Below, piece after piece: positions 18,554-28,644 of a stretch of DNA of 64,000 bases. Under the pieces are notes generated by a model. The model saw only the letters and a program-made list of their open reading frames with translations, was not told the origin of the DNA and made no database searches. Numbering within the stretch: position 1 is the stretch's first letter; each line of letters opens with the position of its first letter. The stretch is from Mesorhizobium opportunistum WSM2075. GTDB taxonomy: Bacteria > Pseudomonadota > Alphaproteobacteria > Rhizobiales > Rhizobiaceae. The position numbers and the translations under genes are program-made. The stretch spans positions 5,336,001-5,400,000 of the forward strand of contig NC_015675.1 of the NCBI RefSeq assembly GCF_000176035.2. The letters run 5' to 3'.

Positions 18554-19045
18554 ATGGCTCTTTACGAACATGTGTTTCTTGCCCGGCAGGACCTCTCGCA
18601 GCAGCAGGTCGATGCGCTTGTCGAACAGTACAAGGGCGTCATCGCAGCAAATGGCGGGTCCGTCGGCCGGGTCGAGAACTGGGGACTGAAGTCCCTCACC
18701 TACCGGGTCAACAAGAACCGGAAGGCATACTACACGCTGATGGACCTCACCTGCCCGCCGGCAGCGCTCAACGAGATGGAGCGCCAGATGGGCCTGTCCG
18801 AGGACGTGCTGCGCTTCCTGACCATTAAGGTCGAGGCGCATGAGGAAGGCCCCTCGGCGATGATGCAGAAGCGCGAAGAGCGCTCGGAGCGCGGTGGCTT
18901 CGGCGACCGCGACCGTGGTGACCGTGGCCCGCGTTCGTTCGGCGACCGCGATCGCGGCGACCGTCCGCCGCGCAGCTTCGGCGATGCCGGTGGCGAGCGT
19001 GGTCCGCGCCGTCCGCGCGAAGGCTTTGAAGGGGGTGCAGAATAA
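18554..19045 (+). CDS. rpsF: 30S ribosomal protein S6 with extended C-terminus
   Basis: A 163-residue S6. Residues 1 to about 95 form the standard fold ([21 protein letters not shown], then [21 protein letters not shown]). The remaining 65 residues are a disordered, highly charged tail with two [14 protein letters not shown] repeats and a Gly/Arg-rich end. Rhizobial S6 proteins often have long tails; the RGD/RG-rich composition suggests RNA contact. S6 pairs with S18 in the 30S platform. Its TAA stop overlaps the rpsR ATG (TAATG). Confidence 0.96.
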   Translation: MALYEHVFLARQDLSQQQVDALVEQYKGVIAANGGSVGRVENWGLKSLTYRVNKNRKAYYTLMDLTCPPAALNEMERQMGLSEDVLRFLTIKVEAHEEGPSAMMQKREERSERGGFGDRDRGDRGPRSFGDRDRGDRPPRSFGDAGGERGPRRPREGFEGGAE

Positions 19046-19293
19046 TGGTCGACATCAACCAGATCCCGACCCGGCGCCCGTTCCATCGTCGCCGCAAGAC
19101 CTGCCCGTTCTCCGGCGCCAACGCGCCCAAAATCGACTACAAGGACGTGCGTCTGCTGCAGCGCTACATTTCCGAGCGCGGCAAGATCGTGCCGTCGCGC
19201 ATCACCGCGGTCAGCCAGAAGAAGCAGCGTGAGCTCGCCAAGGCGATCAAGCGCGCCCGCTTCCTCGGCCTGCTGCCTTACGTGGTTCGCTAA
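19045..19293 (+). CDS. rpsR: 30S ribosomal protein S18
   Basis: An 82-residue S18 with [22 protein letters not shown] and [33 protein letters not shown] (shown in parts), matching the family. Its start overlaps the rpsF stop by one base. It is the last gene before a strong terminator at 19303-19330. Many rhizobial genomes, as I recall, have a DUF2232 membrane-protein gene between rpsR and rplI; here only 263 non-coding bases separate them. Confidence 0.96.
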   Translation: MVDINQIPTRRPFHRRRKTCPFSGANAPKIDYKDVRLLQRYISERGKIVPSRITAVSQKKQRELAKAIKRARFLGLLPYVVR

Positions 19294-19302
19294 ATTTCTC
19301 CG

Positions 19303-19330
19303 AGCGGGCGGCTTTGTCGCCCGCTTTTTC
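19303..19330 (+). terminator. Rho-independent terminator after rpsR
   Basis: AGCGGGCG (19303-19310), loop gctttgt, CGCCCGCT (19318-19325), then a run of T. A perfect 8-bp GC-rich stem starting 9 bases after the rpsR stop. Confidence 0.85.
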
Positions 19331-19364
19331 TCCACGGCGACGGGCGCCGCTGGAGTGTCTTGAC

Positions 19365-19412
19365 GATGCATGTCGTTGTCCCAAAGCCGGGAACCCACTT
19401 TTGGGCGACATG
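19365..19412. repeat. Palindromic REP-like element between rpsR and rplI
   Basis: TGCATGTCG near 19367 pairs with CGACATGCA near 19412, and inside this CCCAAA pairs with TTTGGG. The TGCATGTCGTTGTCCCAAA...TTTTGGGCGACATGCA pattern is, as I recall, dispersed through Mesorhizobium chromosomes. It lies between the S18 terminator and the rplI leader. Confidence 0.65.
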
Positions 19413-19556
19413 CAGGAAATCCCGGGTTGAGGCCAAAGCCTCTAACTGCCGACAGGCAGGACAGCGACACCGGCGGCAACGCCCTTTGCTTCCTGACCTG
19501 TTCCCAAGAATTGGCATCGATCCCGAGATCGACGCCCAACTGAAAGGAACAAAACC

Positions 19557-20141
19557 ATGGAAGTCATTCTTCTCGAACGCGTTTCCCGACTCGGCCAGAT
19601 GGGTGATACCGTCAAGGTCAAGGACGGCTTTGCCCGCAATTTCCTCTTGCCGCAGGGCAAGGCGCTGCGCGCCAACGAGGCCAACAAGAAGAAGTTCGAA
19701 GGCCAGCGTGCCCAGCTCGAGGCCCGCAACCTCGAGCGTAAGTCGGAAGCCGCCCAGGTTGCCGAAAAGCTCGACGGCAAGAGCTTCATCGCCGTCCGCT
19801 CGGCCGGCGAGACCGGTCAGCTCTATGGTTCGGTGTCGACGCGCGACATCGCCGACCTGCTGACGGCGGAAGGTTTCACGGTCAACCGCAACCAGATCCA
19901 GCTCAACCAGCCGATCAAGACCATCGGTGTCACCAATGTGGCGATCGCGCTGCACCCGGAAGTCGAAGTCACGATCACGCTCAACATCGCCCGCACGGCC
20001 GACGAAGCCGAACGCCAGGCCAAGGGCGAGACGCTGACCACCGCCGAAGCCATTTATGGCGACGACATCAACGACAACGCCCGGCCGGAAAACTTCTTCG
20101 ATCCGAACGCCGAGTTCGAAGGCGGCGAAGACAACGCCTGA
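19557..20141 (+). CDS. rplI: 50S ribosomal protein L9
   Basis: A 194-residue L9. [24 protein letters not shown] and [15 protein letters not shown] mark the N-terminal rRNA-binding domain. A long connecting helix (about residues 41-75) and a C-terminal domain follow. The tail after about residue 150 is longer and more acidic than in E. coli. The start ATG 19557 has AAAGGAAC upstream. The upstream terminator and REP element imply its own promoter within 19413-19556. A terminator follows at 20211. Confidence 0.96.
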   Translation: MEVILLERVSRLGQMGDTVKVKDGFARNFLLPQGKALRANEANKKKFEGQRAQLEARNLERKSEAAQVAEKLDGKSFIAVRSAGETGQLYGSVSTRDIADLLTAEGFTVNRNQIQLNQPIKTIGVTNVAIALHPEVEVTITLNIARTADEAERQAKGETLTTAEAIYGDDINDNARPENFFDPNAEFEGGEDNA

Positions 20142-20210
20142 TCTCACCCTCGCAAGGGATTGGAGCTAAGCTCCGATCACATTGCCGTTATCCGTCCTTT
20201 GTGGACCAAC

Positions 20211-20237
20211 GCCCGGGCCTCTCGCCCGGGCTTTTTT
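20211..20237 (+). terminator. Rho-independent terminator after rplI
   Basis: GCCCGGGC (20211-20218), loop ctctc, GCCCGGGC (20224-20231), then TTTTTTG. A perfect 8-bp stem with a T-run, 70 bp after the rplI stop. Confidence 0.9.
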
Positions 20238-20404
20238 GTGCCAAAAGGAACTTTCCGGGTCCCCATATATTGTTGCAGACTAGATCGTCGCGCGTCCTTT
20301 GGACGCGCAAAGGACGTGTGGAATTAGAGTTCGGCGCATGATCCAGTCCGAAAGTCGATTGCGGTTTTCGGGCCATGCGTAAGGCACCCTGGGGACATTA
20401 GGTC

Positions 20405-21697
20405 ATGAATATTCTCTTGAAGCGCGTTCTCGATCGCCTGGTTCGCACCGGCAGTCTCAAAGTGACCGGACCGAAGGGCACGACATTCGTGTTCGGCGAC
20501 GGCAGCGGCGAGCCGGTGCACCTGCACATCAAGACCCGACATGCCGAACGCGCCATCACGTTCGATCCGATGCTGGCGGTGCCTGAATCCTACATGGATG
20601 GCGAACTCGACATTCTCGACGGCGGCGTGCTCGGTGTGATGCGAATTGCCTTCCAGAACATGGGCAGCGGCGGCATCGACGCGACCTGGTCGAAAGCCAT
20701 CGAGGGCCTGCGCCACGCCTTCCGCCGCCTGCAGCAGATCAACACCGCCTCGCGCTCGCGCCGCAACGTGCAGCGGCACTATGATCTGTCAGGCGATCTC
20801 TACCGGCTCTTCCTCGACGAGGACATGCAGTATTCCTGCGCCTATTTCGAACAGCCGGACATGACGCTGGACGAGGCGCAGGCCGCCAAGAAGCGCCACA
20901 TCGCCGCCAAGCTCAGGCTGAAGGCCGGCCAGACGGTGCTCGACATCGGCTCCGGCTGGGGCGGGCTTGGGCTCTATCTCGCCAAGGCTTTCGACGTCGA
21001 CGTGCAGGGCGTGACGCTGTCGACCGAACAGCATGGCGTGGCCACCGACCGGGCGCACGCGCAGGGGCTGGAAAACCACGTCCATTTCGAGCTGAAGGAT
21101 TACCGCGAGCTCAACGAGCGTTTCGACCGCATCGTTTCGGTCGGCATGTTCGAACATGTCGGCGTCAACCACTACCGCACCTTCTTCGACAAGTCCGCGA
21201 CACTGTTGAAGCCCGATGGCGTCATGCTGCTGCACACGATCGGCCGTTCCGGTGTGCCGTGGGCGACCAGCGCCTTCATCCGCAAGTACATTTTCCCGGG
21301 CGGCTACATCCCGGCAATGTCGGAGGTGCTGCCGGCGATCGAGAAATCCGGCCTCGTGGTCACCGACGTCGAGATCCTGCGGCTCCACTATGCCGATACG
21401 CTGAAGCACTGGGGCCAGCGCTTCGCCGCCAACCGCGACAAGGCCAAGGCGATCTACGACGAACGCTTCTGCCGCATGTGGGAATTCTATCTGGCCGCCT
21501 CGGAAGCCGCCTTCCGCTGGCAGGACCTGGTCATCTTCCAGTTCCAGATCACCAAGAAGAACGACACGCTGCCGATGACCCGCGACTATATGGCCAAATG
21601 CGAAAAGGCGCTGGAAATGCGCGACCTGGGCCGCCGCGAGGCGGCTCCCGTCGAGAAGCCCGCCAAGCCTGCCCGTCGCCGCAAGGTGGCGGAATAG
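20405..21697 (+). CDS. Cyclopropane-fatty-acyl-phospholipid synthase family methyltransferase
   Basis: A 430-residue enzyme. An N-terminal lipid-binding domain (about residues 1-120) leads to a SAM-dependent methyltransferase domain with VLDIGSGWGGLGLYLAKAF (about 180-198), GVTLSTEQHGVATDRA and FDRIVSVGMFEHVGVNHYRTFF. These match Cfa synthases, which methylate unsaturated acyl chains of membrane phospholipids. The conserved bicarbonate-site glutamate/histidine region EHVG is present. The C-terminus ends in a basic Pro/Ala/Arg tail. It appears monocistronic, between two terminators (20211 and 21757). Confidence 0.9.
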   Translation: MNILLKRVLDRLVRTGSLKVTGPKGTTFVFGDGSGEPVHLHIKTRHAERAITFDPMLAVPESYMDGELDILDGGVLGVMRIAFQNMGSGGIDATWSKAIEGLRHAFRRLQQINTASRSRRNVQRHYDLSGDLYRLFLDEDMQYSCAYFEQPDMTLDEAQAAKKRHIAAKLRLKAGQTVLDIGSGWGGLGLYLAKAFDVDVQGVTLSTEQHGVATDRAHAQGLENHVHFELKDYRELNERFDRIVSVGMFEHVGVNHYRTFFDKSATLLKPDGVMLLHTIGRSGVPWATSAFIRKYIFPGGYIPAMSEVLPAIEKSGLVVTDVEILRLHYADTLKHWGQRFAANRDKAKAIYDERFCRMWEFYLAASEAAFRWQDLVIFQFQITKKNDTLPMTRDYMAKCEKALEMRDLGRREAAPVEKPAKPARRRKVAE

Positions 21698-21756
21698 AAA
21701 CGGGAACGTTCGTACGCTTTCGCTGTTGGCGCTTGCCTTCGCACGCCCCTGCCCTG

Positions 21757-21790
21757 AAAAAGGCCTCGTGATCGTCGCGAGGCCTTTTTC
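21757..21790 (+). terminator. Terminator hairpin that abuts the ynfA start codon
   Basis: AAAAAGGCCTCG (21757-21768), a 9-nt loop, then CGAGGCCTTTTT (21778-21789), a perfect 12-bp inverted repeat. The GAGG at 21779-21782, the only Shine-Dalgarno candidate for ynfA, lies in the 3' arm, 8 nt from the ATG at 21791. The hairpin could both end the cfa transcript and hide the ynfA ribosome-binding site on read-through RNA. Confidence 0.8.
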
Positions 21791-22114
21791 ATGAGCTATC
21801 TCCTTTATGTTGCCGCGGCCCTGGCCGAGATCGCCGGCTGCTTTTCGGTATGGGCATGGTGGCGGCTGGAAAGGTCGCCGCTCTGGCTGGCGCCGGGCTT
21901 CGTCTCGCTTGTCCTGTTCGCCTGGCTCCTGGCACTGGTCGACATCAATGCGGCGGGCCGTGCCTATGCCGCCTATGGCGGCATCTACATCACGGCGTCG
22001 CTCGCCTGGCTGTGGCTGGTGGAAGGCGTGCGGCCCGACCGCTGGGATCTTGCCGGCGCGGTCCTCTGCATGGCCGGAGCCTCTGTCATCCTGCTCGCAC
22101 CGCGCGGAGCCTGA
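21791..22114 (+). CDS. YnfA family small multidrug-resistance-like membrane protein
   Basis: A 107-residue UPF0060/YnfA protein with four membrane helices (about residues 3-22, 31-50, 60-78, 86-104). It has the family segments [36 protein letters not shown] and PDRWDLAGA. YnfA proteins belong to the small multidrug resistance superfamily; substrates here are unknown. The start directly follows a terminator hairpin that holds its likely ribosome-binding site. It is 2 bp from the next gene. Confidence 0.9.
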   Translation: MSYLLYVAAALAEIAGCFSVWAWWRLERSPLWLAPGFVSLVLFAWLLALVDINAAGRAYAAYGGIYITASLAWLWLVEGVRPDRWDLAGAVLCMAGASVILLAPRGA

Positions 22115-22116
22115 CC

Positions 22117-23094
22117 ATGGAATTGCCAGCGCCACTTCGCCAAGGGGTCGAGCGCCTGCTTGAAAACGTTCCGCTGGCGACCCTGAAGCAAGCGGCGAAA
22201 ACGCTTTCAGACCGCTACCGTGCCGAGTTGCGCGATGGCCGCCTGCACATGGCGCAGGATTTGGCCGTGCACGCTTATCTCGCGACGCGGCTGCCAGCGA
22301 CCTATGCCGCGGTCCGCGCCAGTCTTGGTGTGCTGAATGAAGCCCGGCCGGATTTCACCCCGAAAAGCCTGCTCGATATCGGAGCCGGGCCTGGTACGGT
22401 GCTTTGGGCCACGATGGACCTCTGGCCCGACCTCGAACAGGCGGTGCTCCTCGAAGCCAGTGCGGCGGCACGCAAGGTCGGCGAGACGCTCGCCGCCGGC
22501 GCAGTCGCTGCCCGGACCCAATGGCTGGCCGGCGACGCCACCATCGACCTCGCCGATCTCGAGCCGGCCGAGCTGGTGACGTGTACCTATGTGCTGGACG
22601 AGATCATTCCGGCATCCCTGCCGAAGCTTGTCGACCGGCTTTGGCACCTCACGGCCGACACGCTGCTCGTTGTCGAGCCGGGCACGCCTGCCGGCTGGCA
22701 GCGAATCCTGGCGGTGCGCGCGCGGTTGATCGCGGCGGGCGCGCATCTGCTGGCGCCTTGTCCGCATGAGGCGCCTTGCCCGCTCGCCCCGCCCGACTGG
22801 TGCCACTTTTCCCGCCGCGTCGCCCGCTCGCGCCTGCACCGGCTGGCCAAGGAGGCGGAAGTGCCGTGGGAAGACGAGAAGTTCATTTTTGTCGCCGCCT
22901 CGCGCCAACCGGCCGCCGCGCATGCCGCGCGGGTGCTCGCACCGCCAAAGTCCGGCTCAGGCAAGGTTCTGCTCAAGCTTTGCGGAACGGACGGCAGCGC
23001 CGGCGAAAAATTGCTGACCAAACGCGACGGTGATCTGTTCAAGGCGGCACGGCGCCTGGACTGGGGCGATACGCTGGACGAAGGAAGCGCCTGA
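22117..23094 (+). CDS. Rsm22/METTL17-type ribosomal small subunit assembly methyltransferase-like protein
   Basis: A 325-residue Rsm22-family protein. The frame is open from 21850, but ATG 22117 (MELPAPLRQGVERLLENVP) gives the family N-terminus. The SAM-type motif is LLDIGAGPGTVLWA (about residue 87). Four cysteines are arranged C-x5-C-x7-C-x59-C (LAPCPHEAPC, PPDWCHF, LLKLCG), like the 4Fe-4S ligands of mitochondrial METTL17. Relatives assist small-subunit assembly. It may share a transcript with ynfA (2-bp gap). Confidence 0.88.
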   Translation: MELPAPLRQGVERLLENVPLATLKQAAKTLSDRYRAELRDGRLHMAQDLAVHAYLATRLPATYAAVRASLGVLNEARPDFTPKSLLDIGAGPGTVLWATMDLWPDLEQAVLLEASAAARKVGETLAAGAVAARTQWLAGDATIDLADLEPAELVTCTYVLDEIIPASLPKLVDRLWHLTADTLLVVEPGTPAGWQRILAVRARLIAAGAHLLAPCPHEAPCPLAPPDWCHFSRRVARSRLHRLAKEAEVPWEDEKFIFVAASRQPAAAHAARVLAPPKSGSGKVLLKLCGTDGSAGEKLLTKRDGDLFKAARRLDWGDTLDEGSA

Positions 23095-23123
23095 TCGCCA
23101 AGATTGTTCTTGATCTGTTCCAA

Positions 23124-23154
23124 AGACTCGGGTAGGGACTTGCGCCTTTCCGAG
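23124..23154. repeat. Inverted repeat in the Rsm22-dnaB gap
   Basis: GACTCGG near 23124 and CCGAGTC near 23154 form a 7-bp dyad with a 17-bp interior. There is no T-run. The 220-bp gap otherwise shows no gene and must hold the dnaB promoter. Function unknown. Confidence 0.35.
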
Positions 23155-23314
23155 TCAATCGGAATCGGGGCTTGGAAGCACTCTCCTGTGGACGGTTCGC
23201 CGAGCCTGTGAACAACGGGCATCAAGGCTGGTTGGTCATGCGATGATGCAGAAAGGTCAGCATCGATTCGTCTCGTTCTGATATCGAGAAGCCGGGATCG
23301 ACATCGGGGATATC

Positions 23315-24805
23315 ATGGCAGAGGCAGCACGAAAATTCGGCGTGGCGGAGCAACCGCTCTATCGCGAATCGCCCAACAACATCGAGGCCGAGCAGGCGCT
23401 GCTTGGTGCGATCCTCGTCAACAACGATGCCTTCTATCGTGTCTCCGACTTCCTGAAGTCCGGCCATTTCTACGAACCCCTGCACCGCAAGATCTTCGAT
23501 GTCGCGGCCGAGCTCATCCGCATGGGCAAGGTGGCGACGCCGATCACCTTGAAGACCTTCCTGCCGGCCGACGAGAAGGTCGGCGACATGACGGTGGCGC
23601 AATATGTCGTGCGGCTGGCGGTCGAGGCCGTCACCGTCGTCAACGCCACGGACTATGGCCGCGCCATCTACGATCTGGCCACGCGCCGGGCGTTGATCAC
23701 CGTCGGCGAGGACATGGTCAACATCGCCTATGACGCGCCGGTCGACATGTCGCCATCCGAGCAGATCGAGGATGCCGAGCGCCGCCTTTTCGAACTGGCC
23801 GAAACCGGACGCTACGATGGCGGCTTCGAGAGCTTCACCGACGCGGTCAAGACCGCGGTCGACATGGCCAACGCCGCCTATATGCGCGACGGCCATCTGT
23901 CGGGCCTTGCCACCGGCATGCGCGATCTCGACCGCCGCATGGGCGGCCTGCAGGCGTCCGATCTGATCATCATCGCCGGCCGTCCAGGCATGGGCAAGAC
24001 GTCGCTCGCGACCAACATCGCCTTCAACATCGCCGAGATGTATGAGCCGGCTCAGCAGGCCGATGGCTCGTTCAAGGCGGCCAATGGCGGCGTCGTCGGC
24101 TTCTTCTCGCTCGAAATGTCGTCCGAACAGCTCGCCACCCGCATCATTTCCGAACAGACGGAAATCTCCTCCTCGAAGATCCGCCGCGGTGAAATCACCG
24201 AAATGGACTTCGAGAAGCTGGTCGCCTGTTCGCAGACCATGCAGAAGATCCCGCTGTTCATCGACCAGACCGGCGGTATCTCGATCGCCCAGCTCTCGGC
24301 CCGTGCCCGGCGGCTGAAACGCCAGCGCGGCCTCGACCTGATCGTCATCGACTATATCCAGCTGATGCAGGGTTCGAGCGCCAAGTCTTCGCAGAACCGC
24401 GTGCAGGAAATCACCGAGATCACCACCGGCCTGAAGGCACTGGCCAAGGAACTGGCCGTGCCGATCATCGCGCTTTCGCAGCTCTCGCGCCAGGTCGAAA
24501 GCCGTGACGACAAGCGCCCGCAACTTTCCGACTTGCGTGAATCCGGTTCGATCGAGCAGGACGCCGACGTCGTGATTTTCGTCTATCGCGAGGAGTATTA
24601 CCTCAAGAACCGCGAGCCGAAGCTCGGCACGGAGGAATACGTCAAGTGGGAAAACGAGATGAACGAGATGCGCGGCAAGGCCGAGGTGATCGTGGCCAAG
24701 CAGCGCCACGGCCCGACAGGCTCTGTCACCCTTGCGTTCCACGGTGAGTTCACCCGCTTCTCCGATCTGGCTGAGGAACATCATATCGCGGAGAGGTTCG
24801 AGTGA
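23315..24805 (+). CDS. dnaB: Replicative DNA helicase DnaB
   Basis: A 496-residue hexameric fork helicase. The N-terminal collar domain starts RESPNNIEAEQALLGAILVN. A linker precedes the RecA-like domain with Walker A AGRPGMGKTSLATN (about residues 222-235), Walker B LIVIDYIQLMQG, LSQLSRQVESRDDKRPQLSDLRESGSIEQDAD (in parts) and KQRHGPTG at the end. This is the full conserved set. It lies downstream of the L9 and Rsm22 genes, the typical rhizobial order. I recall an alanine racemase gene between dnaB and radA in some rhizobia; none is present here. Confidence 0.97.
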   Translation: MAEAARKFGVAEQPLYRESPNNIEAEQALLGAILVNNDAFYRVSDFLKSGHFYEPLHRKIFDVAAELIRMGKVATPITLKTFLPADEKVGDMTVAQYVVRLAVEAVTVVNATDYGRAIYDLATRRALITVGEDMVNIAYDAPVDMSPSEQIEDAERRLFELAETGRYDGGFESFTDAVKTAVDMANAAYMRDGHLSGLATGMRDLDRRMGGLQASDLIIIAGRPGMGKTSLATNIAFNIAEMYEPAQQADGSFKAANGGVVGFFSLEMSSEQLATRIISEQTEISSSKIRRGEITEMDFEKLVACSQTMQKIPLFIDQTGGISIAQLSARARRLKRQRGLDLIVIDYIQLMQGSSAKSSQNRVQEITEITTGLKALAKELAVPIIALSQLSRQVESRDDKRPQLSDLRESGSIEQDADVVIFVYREEYYLKNREPKLGTEEYVKWENEMNEMRGKAEVIVAKQRHGPTGSVTLAFHGEFTRFSDLAEEHHIAERFE

Positions 24806-24895
24806 CCTCTTGAGACAGGCCTCGTTCCGTCCCGCCCCCCTCTGTCCTGCCGGCCTGTCTATGGTTTGCACTTTCTACCGACCCGGCGCGACTCC

Positions 24896-26299
<1,404 letters not shown>

Positions 26300-26346
26300 C
26301 GCGGCTCGTCGAGCCGTGAAAAAGAGATCGGAGTGGGGCGAAAGAC

Positions 26347-27009
26347 ATGCCGATTACGCTGCTTGACGGAATTCTCGTCGGCTTCACCCTGGTCTCGGCG
26401 ATGCTCGCCATGGTTCGCGGCTTTTCGCGCGAGGTCCTTTCGGTCGTATCGTGGGCGGCGGCGGCCGCGGCGGCTTTCTTCTTCTACAAGCCGGTCCTGC
26501 CCTATCTGAAGCCCTACATCGACAATGAGAAGATCGCCATGGCGGCCTCCGCCGGCGTCGTCTTCGTCATCGCGCTGATCGTCGTTTCGGTCATCACCAT
26601 GAAGCTCGCCGACTGGATCATCGATTCCCGGATCGGCGCGCTCGACCGCACGCTCGGTTTCCTGTACGGCGCTGCGCGCGGCATACTGGTCGTCGCTGTC
26701 GCCTTGCTGTTCTTCAACTGGCTGGCCGGCGCCAAGGCACCGGCCTGGGTGACGGAAGCCAAGTCGCGGCCGCTGCTGGAGCAGATCGGCGCCAAGCTCG
26801 AGAGCCTGCTGCCGGAGGATCCGGAAAACGCCATCCTCAAGAAGCTGAATCCGAATCAGCCGGCCGCCGAGACGCCGGCAGCACCGGATGCACCTGCGGC
26901 GGACGCGCCTGCCGGCGGCGACGACGCCAATGCGCCAGCGCCCGACGACAACGACGCCGCTCCTGCCGACAACACGGCCAAGCCGGCACCGGCAGCGCCT
27001 GCAAACTGA
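26347..27009 (+). CDS. cvpA: CvpA family membrane protein
   Basis: A 220-residue CvpA-type protein with four predicted membrane helices (about residues 5-25, 32-50, 63-86, 102-125) and the family pattern TLLDGILVGFTLVSAMLAMVRG near the start (in part) and GFLYGAARGILVV. After about residue 150 it becomes a low-complexity Pro/Ala/Asp tail (APDAPAADAPAGGDDANAP), longer than in E. coli. Immediately upstream of purF, the classical cvpA-purF order. In E. coli it is linked to colicin V export and envelope integrity; the molecular role is unknown. Confidence 0.92.
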   Translation: MPITLLDGILVGFTLVSAMLAMVRGFSREVLSVVSWAAAAAAAFFFYKPVLPYLKPYIDNEKIAMAASAGVVFVIALIVVSVITMKLADWIIDSRIGALDRTLGFLYGAARGILVVAVALLFFNWLAGAKAPAWVTEAKSRPLLEQIGAKLESLLPEDPENAILKKLNPNQPAAETPAAPDAPAADAPAGGDDANAPAPDDNDAAPADNTAKPAPAAPAN

Positions 27010-27027
27010 CGCCCGAAAGAGGCGTCA
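27007..27027 (+). promoter_or_regulatory. Intercistronic hairpin between cvpA and purF
   Basis: TGACGCC (27007-27013), loop cgaaaga, GGCGTCA (27021-27027). The 5' arm contains the cvpA stop codon. No T-run follows, so it looks like an RNA stability or processing element. Confidence 0.45.
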
Positions 27028-27113
27028 GGACCGACGATGGTGTGAACGACTGCACGGCGCGCGTTGCTTTCGACGCGAACCCGCTCTATATGGCGATTTT
27101 AGCGGAGCTTAAG

Positions 27114-28583
27114 ATGGCAGACGCAGACGACGTGCTTTCCGCCGAGGCCGACGACCATTTCCATGACGAGTGCGGTGTGTTCGGCATTTTCGGCCGGCAG
27201 GACGCAGCGGCCATTGTCACGCTCGGCCTGCATGCGCTGCAGCACCGCGGCCAGGAAGCGGCCGGCATCGTTTCCTACGACGGCACCCAGTTCCATGTCG
27301 AACGCCATGTGGGCCTGATCGGCGACACTTTCACCAAACAGCGCGTCATCGACAGCCTGCAAGGCAACCGCGCCATCGGCCATACGCGCTACGCCACAAC
27401 CGGCGGCGCCGGCATGCGCAACATTCAGCCCTTCTTTGCCGAACTCGCCGATGGCGGTTTCGCGGTCGCCCACAACGGCAATTTGACCAACGCCATGACG
27501 GTGCAGCGCGCGCTGCAGAAACAGGGCGCGATCTTCTCCTCCACCTCCGACACCGAAACGCTCCTGCATCTGGTTGCGACCAGCAAGGAGCGCGACCTCA
27601 ACTCGCGCTTCATCGATGCGGTGCGGCAGGTCGAGGGCGCCTTTTCGCTGGTGGCGATGACCGCCAAGAAGATGATCGGCTGCCGCGACCCGCTCGGCAT
27701 CAGGCCATTGGTGCTCGGCGATCTCGACGGTGCCTGGATCCTGGCCTCCGAGACCTGCGCGCTCGACATTATCGGCGCGCGTTTCGTGCGCGACCTGAAG
27801 CCGGGCGAGATGGTCGTCGTCACCTCCAAGGGCATCGAAAGCCTGTTCCCGTTCGAGCCGCAGAAGACCCGCTTCTGCATCTTCGAATATGTCTATTTCG
27901 CTCGGCCGGATTCCTCGGTCGAAGGCCGCAACGTCTATGAGGTGCGCAAGCGCATCGGCGCCGAACTGGCGCAGGAAAATCCGGTCGACGCCGACATCGT
28001 CGTGCCGGTGCCGGATTCGGGCACGCCGGCGGCGATCGGCTTCAGCCAGGCGGCCGGCATCCCCTTCGAGCTCGGTATCATCCGCAACCACTATGTCGGC
28101 CGCACCTTCATCCAGCCCGGCGATTCGATCCGCCACATGGGCGTCAAGCTGAAGCACAACGCCAACCGCCGCATGATCGAGGGCAAGCGCGTGGTGCTGG
28201 TCGACGACAGCATCGTGCGCGGCACCACCAGCCAGAAGATCGTGCAGATGGTGCGCGATGCCGGCGCCAAGGAAGTGCACATGCGCATCGCCTCGCCGCC
28301 GACCAGCGCCTCCTGCTTCTACGGTGTCGACACGCCGGAGAAGTCGAAGCTCCTGGCATCGCGCATGTCGGTGGAGGAGATGGCCGAATTCATCCGCGTC
28401 GATTCGCTCGGCTTCCTCTCGATCGATGGGCTCTACCGCGCCGTCGGCGAGGCCAGCCGCGACAACGACCAGCCGCAATTCTGCGACGCCTGCTTCACCG
28501 GCCAATATCCGACCCGCCTGCTCGACTTCGAAGGCCACGACAACGTACGCACGCTGTCGCTGCTGGCGAACAGCGGGGCATAA
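27114..28583 (+). CDS. purF: Amidophosphoribosyltransferase PurF
   Basis: A 489-residue enzyme for the first committed step of purine synthesis (PRPP + glutamine to phosphoribosylamine). I choose ATG 27114 (MADADDVLSAEADD) with a GGAG about nine bases upstream; the frame is open from 27042. After a propeptide-like leader, the catalytic N-terminal cysteine lies in HDECGVFGIFG (Cys about residue 20), with GLHALQHRGQEAAGI and HNGNLTNA of the Ntn glutaminase domain. The PRPP-binding motif is VVLVDDSIVRGTTS. Confidence 0.96.
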   Translation: MADADDVLSAEADDHFHDECGVFGIFGRQDAAAIVTLGLHALQHRGQEAAGIVSYDGTQFHVERHVGLIGDTFTKQRVIDSLQGNRAIGHTRYATTGGAGMRNIQPFFAELADGGFAVAHNGNLTNAMTVQRALQKQGAIFSSTSDTETLLHLVATSKERDLNSRFIDAVRQVEGAFSLVAMTAKKMIGCRDPLGIRPLVLGDLDGAWILASETCALDIIGARFVRDLKPGEMVVVTSKGIESLFPFEPQKTRFCIFEYVYFARPDSSVEGRNVYEVRKRIGAELAQENPVDADIVVPVPDSGTPAAIGFSQAAGIPFELGIIRNHYVGRTFIQPGDSIRHMGVKLKHNANRRMIEGKRVVLVDDSIVRGTTSQKIVQMVRDAGAKEVHMRIASPPTSASCFYGVDTPEKSKLLASRMSVEEMAEFIRVDSLGFLSIDGLYRAVGEASRDNDQPQFCDACFTGQYPTRLLDFEGHDNVRTLSLLANSGA

Positions 28584-28644
28584 GATTGCCAGGCCGTCAT
28601 TTGCCTTCGGGGGCGTCTCGCACCTACCTCACGGAAATTCTCGC

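Noticed and set aside
27099..28538. 479-codon minus-strand frame opposite purF
   Set aside because: Antisense shadow; purF motifs on the plus strand are complete.
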